Assembly (NCBI GenBank): GCA_963794185.1
Contig: CAWCDM010000022.1
Location: 31,640 to 95,639, forward strand
DNA: 64,000 nucleotides
Direction: 5' to 3'
From: JAMXLO01 sp963794185
GTDB taxonomy: Bacteria; Pseudomonadota; Alphaproteobacteria; Acetobacterales; Acetobacteraceae
Part shown: positions 26,972-36,127 of the stretch, in pieces
Layout of the letters: every line of letters starts with the position of its first letter
Position numbering within the stretch: position 1 is the first letter of the stretch
Translations under genes and position numbers: made by a program
The notes under the pieces: generated by a model
What the model saw: the letters and a program-made list of their open reading frames with translations, nothing else
What the model was told of the DNA's origin: nothing
Database searches by the model: none

Positions 26972-26983
26972 AGGAGGTTCCGC

Positions 26984-28102
26984 GTGAAGATCGGCGTCCC
27001 GAAGGAGATCAAGACGCACGAATACCGGGTCGGGCTGACCCCGGCCGGGGTGCGCGAACTCACCCTGCATGGCCATCAGGTGACGGTCGAGCGCAATGCG
27101 GCCGCCGGTATCGGCATCGCCGACGATGCCTACCGCGCGGCGGGTGCGATGGTGGTGGACAGCGCCGCGGAGGTGTTCGCGGCAGCCGATCTGATCGTGA
27201 AGGTGAAGGAGCCGCAGCCCGCCGAGATCGCAATGCTGCGCCAGGGACAGGTGCTGTTCACCTACCTGCACCTCGCGGCCGACCGGGCGCAGACCAGGGG
27301 ACTGATGAACACCGGCGCCACCTGCATCGCCTATGAGACGGTCACCGACCGGTCGGGCGCGCTGCCTCTGCTGGCGCCGATGAGCGAGGTCGCCGGGCGG
27401 ATGTCGGTGCAGGTCGGCGCCCACTGCCTGGAGAAGGAGCAGGGCGGCGCCGGCGTGCTGCTCGGCGGCGTGCCTGGCGTGGCGCCGGCGAAGGTGGTGG
27501 TGCTGGGCGGTGGCGTCTCAGGCACCAATGCGGCGCGCATGGCGGTGGGGCTGGAGGCCAGCGTCACCATCATCGACAAGTCGCTGCCTCGGCTCAAGGA
27601 ACTGGACCTGCAGTTCGGCCCGCGCGCGACGACATTGTTCGCGACCGTCGAGGCGATCGAGCACCAGGTGCTGGCGGCCGATCTGGTGATCGGCGCGGTG
27701 CTAGTCCCCGGTGCCGCGGCGCCGAAGCTGGTGACGCGCGAGATGGTACGGCAGATGCGCTCAGGTTCAGTGCTGGTGGACATCGCGATCGACCAGGGCG
27801 GCTGCTTCGAGACCAGCCGTCCGACCACGCATTCCAGCCCCACCTATGTGGAGGAAGGCGTGGTGCACTACTGCGTCACCAACATGCCGGGCGCGGTCGC
27901 GCGCACGTCCACCTTCGCGCTGGCCAATGCGACGCTGCCGTTCGTCATTGCGCTTGCGGAGAAGGGTTGGCGGACGGCGCTGGCAGAAGATCCGCATCTG
28001 CTGCACGGGCTGAACGTGCATGCCGGCACAGTGACGTACGAGGCGGTGGCGCGCGACCTCAACCTGCCGTATGCGCCGCCGGAGATACTGTTGGCGGCCT
28101 GA
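26984..28102 (+). CDS. ald: Alanine dehydrogenase
   Basis: A 372-residue protein, the expected length. GTG 26984 follows AAGGAGG by eight bases. The N-terminus MKIGVPKEIKTHEYRVGLTP is typical; catalytic residues R15, K75 (KVKEP) and H96 (YLHLAAD) are in place, and the NAD-binding turn is VVLGGGVSGTNAARM. The enzyme is a cytosolic NAD-dependent reversible deaminase of L-alanine to pyruvate and ammonia. No regulator is adjacent. Confidence 0.95.
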   Translation: MKIGVPKEIKTHEYRVGLTPAGVRELTLHGHQVTVERNAAAGIGIADDAYRAAGAMVVDSAAEVFAAADLIVKVKEPQPAEIAMLRQGQVLFTYLHLAADRAQTRGLMNTGATCIAYETVTDRSGALPLLAPMSEVAGRMSVQVGAHCLEKEQGGAGVLLGGVPGVAPAKVVVLGGGVSGTNAARMAVGLEASVTIIDKSLPRLKELDLQFGPRATTLFATVEAIEHQVLAADLVIGAVLVPGAAAPKLVTREMVRQMRSGSVLVDIAIDQGGCFETSRPTTHSSPTYVEEGVVHYCVTNMPGAVARTSTFALANATLPFVIALAEKGWRTALAEDPHLLHGLNVHAGTVTYEAVARDLNLPYAPPEILLAA

Positions 28103-28230
28103 CGCTTTCCGCCGCCCGACGAGAGCGGCGGACGATATACGCCCCCGCTCTCGACGTTGTCATCGGATGCGCCTGTGGCGCAGCGCGTACTGCTATCGGC
28201 GAGGTCGCGCGATGCCGTGAACCTGGCGTG

Positions 28231-28920
28231 CTAGTTGGCTGCGAAGCAGTAGAGCAGGCCAGCACCTCCGGTACTCCTGAGATCGCTCTGGCTGCAGCCG
28301 CCATCGGGTCCGCGCGACGGATGCGAGGAATTCCACGACTTCGACGCGGCATCGTCGCGCAGTCCCTTGCGGTCGAGGTGGCCGACCATCGCCGTGCCCT
28401 GGGTGCTGCTCGTCCAATTGCGGCAGGTCTTGTCGTCGCCGGGCGGGAAGGCCCGTCCGTCCGGCTGCGTGCCCGTCAGGACGTCATGATAGTTGGGCGA
28501 GAAGCCGACGCCGGGGATCATGGTGCCCCGTTCGGTCAGCGACGTCTGGGGACCCAGCTTGTTGGCCTCGCCATGCAGTTCATCGACGTTCTGCGCGATG
28601 ACCTCGGCTTTGAAATTCTGCCAGGGGCCATGTCCGACGCGATCGCGGGCATCCACGGCCTTTGCATCGCCCGCTGCCTGGGTGCTGAGATAGGCATGCC
28701 AGGTCTTGCCGCCCGCTCCCGCCGACTGGGCCAATGTCTGGCACTGGCCGTCCGCGCCCGTCAGGCCGCCGAGGTCCGCGCCCTTGCCGAGGCCGACGCT
28801 GGTGACGAAGAACGTCATGTTGGGTGACTGCGGCGCCGGCTGCTGCGCCTGACCGATGCTCGGTCCCAGTGCTGCGCAGGCAATCGACGCGACAATCGCG
28901 AAGCCGCTTCTCGTGGACAT
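28231..28920 (-). CDS. Secreted lectin-like protein
   Basis: A 229-residue protein from ATG 28920. Residues 1-25 are a signal peptide (MSTRSGFAIVASIACAALG, cleavage near QAQ). The mature part has the pattern FFVTSVGLGKGADLGGLTGAD, PNYHDVLTGTQPDGRAF, CRNWTSS, HLDRKGL and SWNSSHPSRG, with about four cysteines that could form disulphides. Similar proteins in proteobacteria are annotated as lectins of C-type-like fold, without proven function. It is probably periplasmic or secreted. It is convergent with ald and stands alone. Confidence 0.65.
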   Translation of the reverse strand: MSTRSGFAIVASIACAALGPSIGQAQQPAPQSPNMTFFVTSVGLGKGADLGGLTGADGQCQTLAQSAGAGGKTWHAYLSTQAAGDAKAVDARDRVGHGPWQNFKAEVIAQNVDELHGEANKLGPQTSLTERGTMIPGVGFSPNYHDVLTGTQPDGRAFPPGDDKTCRNWTSSTQGTAMVGHLDRKGLRDDAASKSWNSSHPSRGPDGGCSQSDLRSTGGAGLLYCFAAN

Positions 28921-29070
28921 TGTTACCCCCTGTTGCGTTGGCAGGCTGTTTGCAGCGTGCTTGGCCGAGATGGTCTCGATACCGACGTCGTCAATGGCAA
29001 TCGAGGCGTCATTCAGATGAAGCCGCGCAACCCTCGTTCGAATCATGGCGGGCACGCAGGTCCAGTCCTG

Positions 29071-29706
29071 TTATCGCTGCCCGTAGGTCCTATAGCGGTC
29101 ATGCGCGGCGCGCATCTCGTCAGCCGTCAGCAGTCGTACGACGCCTGCTGCGCGTGCCAGCAAATACTGCCGGCACAGTGTTTCCAGAACGACCGCCGCC
29201 GACAGCGCGCGATCCACGCTTGGGGCGTGCACGATCATGCCGTGGTTGGCGAGCAGGCAGGAGGTGCGACCGGCAAGCGCTGCCACCGCAAGCCGCGCCA
29301 GTTCCGGCGTGCCGAAGGTGACGTAGGGCGCGCAGCGGACATCGTCGCCGCCGAAATTCGCCACCATGTAGTGGAATGGCGGCAGTGGCTCATTCAGGCA
29401 GGCGAGCGCGGTGCAGGCATCGGCGTGGGTGTGCACGATGCACAGCGCCGCTGGATAGGCGAGATAGATCGCCGCATGCATCGCCCATTCGCTGGACGGC
29501 GCCGCCGCACCCTTCACGTCGCCGGCAAGGGTCATCGCCACCAGCCCATCGGGTTGCAGTGTGTCCGCGGAACATCCGGAGGGCGTGATGATCATGCCCG
29601 TGCGGGTGCGATGGCTGACATTGCCGGAGCTGCCGGCATTCAGCCCGCGGCGGCCAACCTCACGGTAGACCGTGACGACATCCTCGCGTGTGCGGGCTTC
29701 CATCAT
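29071..29706 (-). CDS. Class II aldolase/adducin family protein
   Basis: A 211-residue protein from ATG 29706 (or the adjacent ATG 29703). The family motifs are clear: GLNAGSSGNVSHR, ITPSGCSADTLQPDGLV, SSEWAMHAAIYLAYP and the zinc-binding HTHADACTALA, with a further histidine in LLANHGMIV. These are as in L-fuculose-phosphate aldolase. It would cleave a phosphorylated sugar or acid in the cytosol using zinc; the substrate is not known. The gene is preceded by a large palindrome (29724-29852) and lies downstream of a zinc alcohol dehydrogenase on the same strand. Confidence 0.85.
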   Translation of the reverse strand: MMEARTREDVVTVYREVGRRGLNAGSSGNVSHRTRTGMIITPSGCSADTLQPDGLVAMTLAGDVKGAAAPSSEWAMHAAIYLAYPAALCIVHTHADACTALACLNEPLPPFHYMVANFGGDDVRCAPYVTFGTPELARLAVAALAGRTSCLLANHGMIVHAPSVDRALSAAVVLETLCRQYLLARAAGVVRLLTADEMRAAHDRYRTYGQR

Positions 29707-29723
29707 GGTGGCTCGGCAGCGCA

Positions 29724-29852
29724 GTACACCTCGCCCGCTATGCGGGAGAGGTCGCTGCGGCGAATGCCGCAGCGGGAGAGGGCCTTACCGGCGGCACCCT
29801 CTCCCGTCGCGCTGCGCGCTCCGACCTCTCCCGCGTAGCGGGAGAGGTGTAC
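29724..29852. repeat. 129-bp composite palindrome with near-identical inverted ends
   Basis: The left end GTACACCTCGCCCGCTATGC... (from 29724) and the inverse of the right end (from 29852) agree over about 30 bases with only two or three differences. Each end is itself a hairpin (CTCTCCCGCGTAGCGGGAGAG at the right, given here as arms CTCTCCCGC and GCGGGAGAG). The middle contains GCTGCGGCGAATGCCGCAGC. It lies between the alcohol dehydrogenase stop and the aldolase start, so it forms the leader or separator of the aldolase gene. Confidence 0.65.
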
Positions 29853-29866
29853 GGACGCACTGGCCA

Positions 29867-30919
29867 TCACATCAGGAACACGCCCTTGCCGTCCGATTGG
29901 TGGTCGAAGAGCTTGTATGCTTCCTCGGCCTGCTCGAGCTTCCAACGGTGGGTGAACAGCCTGTCCACGTCGATCTTGCGCTCGACGACGAACTGCGCGC
30001 ATTCCGCCTGAATGATGTTGGAAAACGTCCACGATGCGATCAGCGTGAGCTGGCGGCGCAACAGATGCGGGCTCACGTCGATCTTCACATCCCCGCCTTC
30101 GCCGACGAAGCACATCGTACCCCACACCTTGGTGCTGCGGATCGCGTTCAGCCGCGCCTCCGGGTTGCTGGAAGTATCCAATGTCAGGTCGGCGTAGCGG
30201 CCATGCGTCAGGTCCTTGATCGCCGCCACCGGATCGTTCGAGCCTGGGTCCACCACTTCGTCCGCGCCAAACGCCTTCGCCCGCTCCAGGCGTTGCGGGT
30301 TCACGTCGAGCGCGATCACCCGCGCGCCCATCGCCTTTGCGAACTGCGTGCCGGCCAGCCCGACCGGACCCTGGCCGAAGATCGCGATGATGTCGTTGCC
30401 CGAGAGGCGCATCCGGCGCAGCGCGCTGTACGCCGTGCCGGACCCGCAGGAGATCGCCGCGCCGGCGGAGAAGCTGATCTCGTCGGGCAACGGCACCAGC
30501 GTGTTCGCCGGTACCTTCAGGTATTTCGCGTGGCCGCCGTGCGAGTTGCTGCCATAGACCTTCACCGGCACTTCCTGGCAGAGCTGCTGCCAGCCGGAGC
30601 GGCAGTGGTTGCACTGCGTGCAGCCCTGGTAGTGGTGCACCATCACCCGCTCGCCGATGCGCGCCTCCTTCTCCGACACGCCCGGACCGACCGCGGCCAC
30701 CACGCCACATGGTTCGTGGCCGGCGATCACCGGATCGGGATTTTGCGGAAAGCCCGTGGCGGCGCGCGTCGTCCCCTTCGGCCGGCGGTACTGATGCAGG
30801 TCACTGCCGCACATGCCCGAGGCTTTCATCTCGACCACCACCTCGTCCGGACCGGGTGTGGGATCCGGGAACTCCATCGTCTCCAGCTCACGACCGCCGG
30901 TGAACACTACGCCGCGCAT
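29867..30919 (-). CDS. Zinc-dependent alcohol dehydrogenase (medium chain)
   Basis: A 350-residue protein. The ATG at 30919 is chosen over 30940 because GGGAGGAAACC directly precedes it. It has the catalytic zinc region (ASGMCGSDLHQYR, IAGHEPCGVVAAVG), the structural zinc cysteines (CTQCNHCRSGWQQLC) and the Rossmann turn IFGQGPVGLAGTQ. The family oxidises secondary alcohols or polyols with NAD(P). The 2-hydroxyacid oxidase upstream and the aldolase downstream on the same strand suggest a shared catabolic route, with a palindrome between this gene and the aldolase. Confidence 0.88.
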   Translation of the reverse strand: MRGVVFTGGRELETMEFPDPTPGPDEVVVEMKASGMCGSDLHQYRRPKGTTRAATGFPQNPDPVIAGHEPCGVVAAVGPGVSEKEARIGERVMVHHYQGCTQCNHCRSGWQQLCQEVPVKVYGSNSHGGHAKYLKVPANTLVPLPDEISFSAGAAISCGSGTAYSALRRMRLSGNDIIAIFGQGPVGLAGTQFAKAMGARVIALDVNPQRLERAKAFGADEVVDPGSNDPVAAIKDLTHGRYADLTLDTSSNPEARLNAIRSTKVWGTMCFVGEGGDVKIDVSPHLLRRQLTLIASWTFSNIIQAECAQFVVERKIDVDRLFTHRWKLEQAEEAYKLFDHQSDGKGVFLM

Positions 30920-30949
30920 GGTTTCCTCCCTTGGCTCCAACGTCCGATG

Positions 30950-32062
30950 CTAGCGCGGCGCCTCCGGCGTGGGGAACAGCAGCGGAAAAGCGCTGTGCAC
31001 ATGCGGCGCCGTCACCGGCGGCGCGCCGAAATGCAGGAACGACCGGTTGAGTTCCGCAAGACTGCGGGCGCCCGCCAGCGCCATCGCGATGCCGACCTCC
31101 TCCCCGAGGAGTTGCAGCATCCGGTGCACGCCGGCAGCACCTTCCGCCGCCAGCGCATAGCAGTACAGCCGGCCGACCGCTACCGCATCGGCGCCGAGCG
31201 CAATCGCCTTCACCACATCGGTGCCGCGCGCGATGCTGCCATCGACCATCACGCGTGCCCGGCCGCGCACCGCATCCATCACCTCGGGCAGCACGTCCAT
31301 CGAGCCGCGGCCATGATCGAGCTGGCGCCCGCCGTGGTTCGACACGTACACCACGTCGACGCCATGCTCGCACGCAATCGCCGCGTCCTCACCGGTGCCG
31401 ATGCCTTTCAGGATCAGCGGGATCCGATGTTTGTCCTTGAAACGCTTCACATTGTCCCAGGTGAAGCTCGCCTGGTGCGAATGCCCCGTGGCCGCCGTGC
31501 GCCACGGCTTGACGAAGCGCGCCGTGATGTCGCGTTCGCGCCGGCTGTACGACGCGGTGTCCACCGTGATGCAGAACGCATTGTATCCGGCGGCCACCGC
31601 GCGGTGCACGATGTCGTCCACCCAGGCGTCGTCGCCGCGCACATAGAGTTGAAAGATCTTCGGTCCGGTCGCCGCGTTCGCGGCCTCCTCGAGTCCGGGA
31701 TGGGTGACCGAACTCACGATGATCGGCACGCCGAATTCGCTCGCGCCCCGGCCGGCCGTCGCAGCCCCGCCCGGATCGAAGGATTCCAGCGAGCCAACCG
31801 GCGCCAGCATGACCGGCAGCCGCAGTTTCATGCCGAGGAAGGTGGTGGTGCAGTCCACCTTGGAGACATCGCGCAGCACGCGCGGGCGCAGCGCGATCGC
31901 GTCCAGCGCCGCACGGTTGCGTCGCAGGGTCGTCTCGCTCTCGGTGGCGCCGACCAGATAGCCCCAGATGTTGCTGTCCACCTTCGCCCGCGCGGCCGGG
32001 ATGAATTCGTGCAGGCACTGGTAGTCACCGGTCAGCTTGCTCAGGTGCGGCGCGTCGGGCAT
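30950..32062 (-). CDS. FMN-dependent 2-hydroxyacid oxidase, third paralogue
   Basis: A 370-residue protein from ATG 32062, with GGGAGAAGG upstream. It keeps the full active-site set: Tyr in the N-terminal NIWGYLVGATES, FQLYV, ITVDTASYSRRERD, LILKGI and the catalytic VSNHGGRQLD; the FMN segment reads MVDGSIARGTD. It is only distantly similar to the tandem pair at 23746-26168 and closer to classical glycolate/lactate oxidases. It lies 30 bases upstream of the zinc alcohol dehydrogenase on the same strand and 67 bases after an MFS gene, so it may belong to an MFS-oxidase-dehydrogenase-aldolase operon. Confidence 0.87.
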   Translation of the reverse strand: MPDAPHLSKLTGDYQCLHEFIPAARAKVDSNIWGYLVGATESETTLRRNRAALDAIALRPRVLRDVSKVDCTTTFLGMKLRLPVMLAPVGSLESFDPGGAATAGRGASEFGVPIIVSSVTHPGLEEAANAATGPKIFQLYVRGDDAWVDDIVHRAVAAGYNAFCITVDTASYSRRERDITARFVKPWRTAATGHSHQASFTWDNVKRFKDKHRIPLILKGIGTGEDAAIACEHGVDVVYVSNHGGRQLDHGRGSMDVLPEVMDAVRGRARVMVDGSIARGTDVVKAIALGADAVAVGRLYCYALAAEGAAGVHRMLQLLGEEVGIAMALAGARSLAELNRSFLHFGAPPVTAPHVHSAFPLLFPTPEAPR

Positions 32063-32129
32063 CGGTCCTTCTCCCATTCGGTCGCCGCCATCAGGCCCAG
32101 ACAGAGCCGAGACCGCAATAGGGGGAGGC

Positions 32130-33359
32130 TTAGGCGGTGACGGCGGCCGGCGCCCCGGTGACCGGCTTGTCGGGCTTGGTCTCCGGCATAAGGGTCCAGA
32201 CCACTGCCAGCGCGGCAAACCCCACCAGCGCCAGTGCCAGAAAGGCGGCCGGCGCGCCGACCACGTCGGCCAACCAACCGGCCGCCGTCGTGCTGAAGGT
32301 GGCGCCCAGGCCGGACGCCAGGCCGAGCGAGCTGATTGCGAGATTGAGGTAGCCAGTCCGTCCCGTAACGTCCGCCGCGATCAGTGGCACCATCAGCCCG
32401 AACACCGTTGCGCTCACCCCGTCCAATGTCTGCAGCGCCACAAGCGGGACGGCATCGGGTGAGGTGGCGAACAACAGGCCGCGGATCGGCAGCGCCGCGA
32501 AGCCGGCCAGCAGGATGGGCTTGCGGCCGATGACCTGCGCAAGCCGCCCCGCCCAGGGCGAGCACAGCGCCACGACAACCTGCGGCACGATGATCGCTGC
32601 CGAGATGACAAATCCGGTCTCGCCGGTACGCTTTGCCAATTCGTTGAGCGCGAGTGGCAGCATGGCCGCGTTCGATACGCTGAACAGAACGGCGCACACG
32701 GCAAAGATGTGCAGCGCCGGTTCGCCGAAGATATGCCAGGGATGCTGCTTGCGTTCCCTGAGTTCTCTGGCGGTGAGCAGCGCCGGATGATCCTCCGCGG
32801 GAACACGGTCGCTGTCGCGGAACAGGCGGAGTGTCGCAATGCCCGGCAGGCACAGAATCGCGGCCGCGAGGAACACCGCACGGTTGGATAGATAATAGGC
32901 AAGCGCGCCGAACAACGCGGCGGCCAGCGCATTGCCCAGGGAGGCGTAGCGGGCATTGATGCCGATGCGCTCGCTGAACGCAGCCTGGCCGGACAGTGCG
33001 AGCGTGAGGGCGGCGATGGCCGGCCCGAGGATGCAGCTGCCAATCGAGTGCACGACCTGCGCACTCCACACCACGGCTGGCGCGGATTCGGCCACCATCA
33101 TCATGGCGCTGACGCAGATCAGCATCAGGCCCAGGGCATTGGCGAAGCGCTTGTGCGGGACATGATCCACCAGGGCGCCCGACGGGAGCTGGAAGGCCAA
33201 AGCCGATACGGTACCGATGCTGAGCGCCACGCCGATATCGACCTGGCTCCAGCCCTGCTCCGTCAGATAGACGGAAAAGAACGGCCCGAACCCGGTCTGC
33301 ACCGCCGCGACGAAGAAGTTCAGCGCATTCAGCCCGATCCAGCAGCGCATGGCTATCAT
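32130..33359 (-). CDS. Major facilitator superfamily transporter
   Basis: A 409-residue protein from the ATG at 33359 (MIAMRCWIGLNALNFF); an alternative ATG is at 33350. It is hydrophobic with about 12 predicted spans and the loop motif between spans 2 and 3 (SGALVDHVPHKRFANALG), as in drug/metabolite MFS carriers. The second half repeats the pattern (PWAGRLAQVIGRKPILLAG). The substrate is unknown; position upstream of the hydroxyacid oxidase, alcohol dehydrogenase and aldolase suggests uptake of a related compound. The region upstream to 33593 stays open but has no hydrophobic or family-like text. Confidence 0.85.
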   Translation of the reverse strand: MIAMRCWIGLNALNFFVAAVQTGFGPFFSVYLTEQGWSQVDIGVALSIGTVSALAFQLPSGALVDHVPHKRFANALGLMLICVSAMMMVAESAPAVVWSAQVVHSIGSCILGPAIAALTLALSGQAAFSERIGINARYASLGNALAAALFGALAYYLSNRAVFLAAAILCLPGIATLRLFRDSDRVPAEDHPALLTARELRERKQHPWHIFGEPALHIFAVCAVLFSVSNAAMLPLALNELAKRTGETGFVISAAIIVPQVVVALCSPWAGRLAQVIGRKPILLAGFAALPIRGLLFATSPDAVPLVALQTLDGVSATVFGLMVPLIAADVTGRTGYLNLAISSLGLASGLGATFSTTAAGWLADVVGAPAAFLALALVGFAALAVVWTLMPETKPDKPVTGAPAAVTA

Positions 33360-33597
33360 GAATCGATCTGTGCCTCTGAATGCTGCAACTGGGAAGCCGG
33401 AAATGCGAAGGCGGGCAGGCTTCAACCAATTGGCTGCTGCACTGCCAGTATCTGGCGCGGCAGGCCGAACTCCTCGAGCTGGCGCAGGAGCAGAGTGATG
33501 CCGTCCGCGTTCCTTCAGGCTCGCGGGGCAGAGGCAGAGTTCAGCGGCCAGCGCGCACGAGCCGCCAATTCGGAAGGCTCGATCGGGCGGCACGATA

Positions 33598-33620
33598 GGG
33601 GCGCCCGCTCAGGGCGCCCC
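33598..33620. terminator. Perfect GC-rich hairpin after the phosphoesterase gene
   Basis: GGGGCGCCC (33598-33606), a five-base loop and GGGCGCCCC (33612-33620) form a perfect 9-bp stem. It lies just beyond the 3' end of the minus-strand phosphoesterase gene (stop at 33648), the right place for a terminator. A T tract is missing, so efficiency is uncertain. Confidence 0.5.
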
Positions 33621-33647
33621 CGGTCGTTGTGCGGGCGTTGCGGGCGA

Positions 33648-35602
33648 TCAGTTATCGCCACCCTGCCCGTCTCCGCCCGAGCCGTCATCGCCGTTCTGCT
33701 TCTGGTCGAAATTGAAGGCGTCCATCAGGTCGCCGATCGCCGGGCTGTTAATCGGCACATAGGGATTGTCGGCGCTGGACACCGGATTGGGCAGGTTGTC
33801 GCGGCTGCGGCCGCTGATCCTGCCAAGGTTCCAGTTGGCCTCGATGAACTTCAGGATCGAGACATGGTCGTTGTAGCTGTGCACGACATGGCCGCCGCGT
33901 GAGAACGGCGAGACGACGATCAGCGGGATGCGCGGGCGGTCGCCGAAGAAGTCGAGCGGCTGGATGTAGCCGGAGTCGTAGTAACCGCCGGCCTCATCCG
34001 TCGTGATCATGATCGCCGTCGAGCGCCACATGTCGGGATGCGCCCGCAGTTCGACAAATATCTTGCGGACGAACGCCTCGAACAGGCTGAACTTGGACGA
34101 GGTCGGGTGTCCGTCGTTGAGGGCGCCCGGCTTGACGAAGGAGATCGCCGGCAGGTTGCCGGTCGCGACGTCGCTGTAGAAATCCCTCGTGTCCTTGAGG
34201 ACTGTGTTGCGCACCGACGCGTTTGTCATGATCGAAGTCTGGTACTGGAACGGATTGCAGATGTTGCAGTACACGTTGATGGGATCGGTTGGATTGGCCT
34301 TGTACCTGGTCGAAGCCCTCGCCGTACCAGTGGAACGACACGTTTGCGGCGAGCAGCACGTCGCCGATGCTGTGCGTCGGCACCGGCGGGATGGTGAAGG
34401 TATCGGTGGTGTCCACGTGCCGTCGCCAAAATGGGATTGTAGTTGTTAGCAGATAAAGGTCGGCTCGCAGTTCGGTGCGATCTTCGACTTCAGCGACTGC
34501 AGATAGGAGACCACCGACCCGACGCCGGGCTGAGTGGTGTCGGCGCACGCGCTGTAGGACCCGCCGGAGAATCCATCCTGCGTATAGAAGTTGTTGGTGC
34601 CCGACTGAGGATCCGGGTTTTCCACCTGATTGGTCGGCGGCGCGGTCGGATTGCCGTTGCCGTCGGTATGCCAGATATCGTCACCGAACCCGGCCAGGAT
34701 GCTGTCGAGACCGGTGCCGCCCATGCCGGGCTGATGATAGTTGTCGCTGATCGTGAAACGATCCGCCAGCCGCTTGAAGAACGACATGTCGCCGTGCAGC
34801 ACATTGTAGAACCCCATCGCGGTGGCGCGCCCTCGCCTGTCGTCTCGTCATTGAAGCCGGCGGGTTGCGGCTGACCGTTGCTGCCAGCGCCGACCGTCAC
34901 CTCCACCCAAGGGAACAGGTCGTTGAGACAGCCGCTCGGGTTGGCGCTCGTGGCGTGGCCTGCGTCGCAGTCGGATTGCTGCCACGCCTGATAGAAACGG
35001 TGCACCGGACTGTCGGCGTAGGCATCGTATGGAACGCCCGGCGTGAGCTGGAACGGCCCGTTCGGCAGCGTGGTCGCGTTCTCGATGCGCGTATCGATTG
35101 CGCCGTGCGGCAGTCCGGAGGCGCCGGTGGTCAGCAGACGGAAATCGCGCGGCAGCAGGCCATAGTCGACTGTCGCTGCAAGGGCCACTGTTGCGAACGG
35201 CGGCGGAGTGGTGTCGCTCGCCACGGTGGGCGTGCCGCCGGTGTTGGGCGGCGGCAGCGTCGCGTAGGGGCTCGTCTTCGTCGGCGCGATGCTGAAATGC
35301 TTGGTATCGGAGGCCTGGAACTGCGCCGCCTTGTCGAAGTTCGGTCCTGGCGCGCCGAACTCGTCCACGATGCCCTGCGACAACAGGTTCATCACCGTCT
35401 CGCCGTGCTGCGGCTCATAGGTCGCGAACAGGTGATCGAACGAGCGGTTCTCGCCATAGATGACGATCACATGCTTGATCGGAGTGGTCGTATTGCCGTC
35501 CGCCGACGGCGCAGCGAGTGCGACCGGCGGGATCGTATTGATGCCGATCGCGGTGGCGAAGACGCAGGCCAGCAATCGTCGCCTGCAGGTGACGGTGTCC
35601 AT
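33648..35602 (-). pseudogene. Secreted phosphoesterase (phospholipase C/acid phosphatase family), several frameshifts
   Basis: The gene starts at ATG 35602 with a signal peptide (MDTVTCRRRLLACVFATAIG...). The N-terminal KHVIVIYGENRSFDHLF is the metal/phosphate site of the family. The frame shifts near 34820; the next part (FFKRLADRFTISDNYHQPGM) runs to a stop at 34446. Reading resumes through VDTTDTFTIPPVPTHSIGDV and then YCNICNPFQYQTSIM to 33648, ending in the metal-binding ITTDEAGGYYD and RIPLIVVSPFSRGG. Around 34400-34450 the family text (LLNNYNP..FGDGT.VD) is restored by three single-base additions in short homopolymers, so sequence error is a strong alternative. The mature protein would be periplasmic or secreted. 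Confidence 0.8.
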
Positions 35603-35933
35603 ATTTTCACCCCTTTGTTGTTGCAGTCAGCGGGGCAATTTCACATCCAGGCTCTGACACCCACGTGACGAGATTTATACATTTACATTACATGGGGTTC
35701 ATTTTGATTTGAGTGTGGGAGATAGGCAATTTCACAAGTACCCTTGATAATCCTGCAGGGATTCGCTGCGCTCAAAATCACGGGGCTGGTGTATCCGCGC
35801 CATCATGACGCGGTCACCGTGGCGATCTGTCGCGTATCCAACCGCAATTGGCGCGCAATGTCACGACGCTTGCTGCCCGGCCGGGACGTCCGAAGAACCG
35901 ACGCCACGCACTCAAACGTGCTTGCAAAGGACT
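35603..35933. other. Intergenic region upstream of the phosphoesterase gene
   Basis: About 330 bases without a supported gene. The part at 35660-35720 is A/T-richer (for example TTTATACATTTACATTACA) and may hold the phosphoesterase promoter on the minus strand. No clear Pho box was found here, although the gene next to it would be a plausible phosphate-starvation gene. Confidence 0.35.
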
Positions 35934-36087
35934 CGCCGCGAATTAATCGAACCAGGTGTCGCGTGACGGCGCCTTTTGTCATCATCCCCGCGAAAGTGGG
36001 GAGCCAGGCTGCAACTGGGTCCCCGCTTTCGCGGGGATGACGATAAGCGCGAATGGCTTTCCACAACTGACGCAGTTAATTCGTGGC
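35934..36087. repeat. Composite palindromic repeat, copy 2 (complete)
   Basis: The ends CGCCGCGAATTAATCG (from 35934) and TTAATTCGTGGCG (to 36087) form an imperfect terminal inverted repeat. The core (35978-36043) is a long hairpin, CATCCCCGCGAAAGTGGGGA against TCCCCGCTTTCGCGGGGATG. The outer layout matches 7238-7378, and the core matches 45306-45371 and 50371-50449. It lies just after the phoB stop and may end the pst transcript. Confidence 0.7.
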
Positions 36088-36127
36088 GCGTCCAAAGGAC
36101 GGTCAGGAAGACTTGATGGCCACCAGC

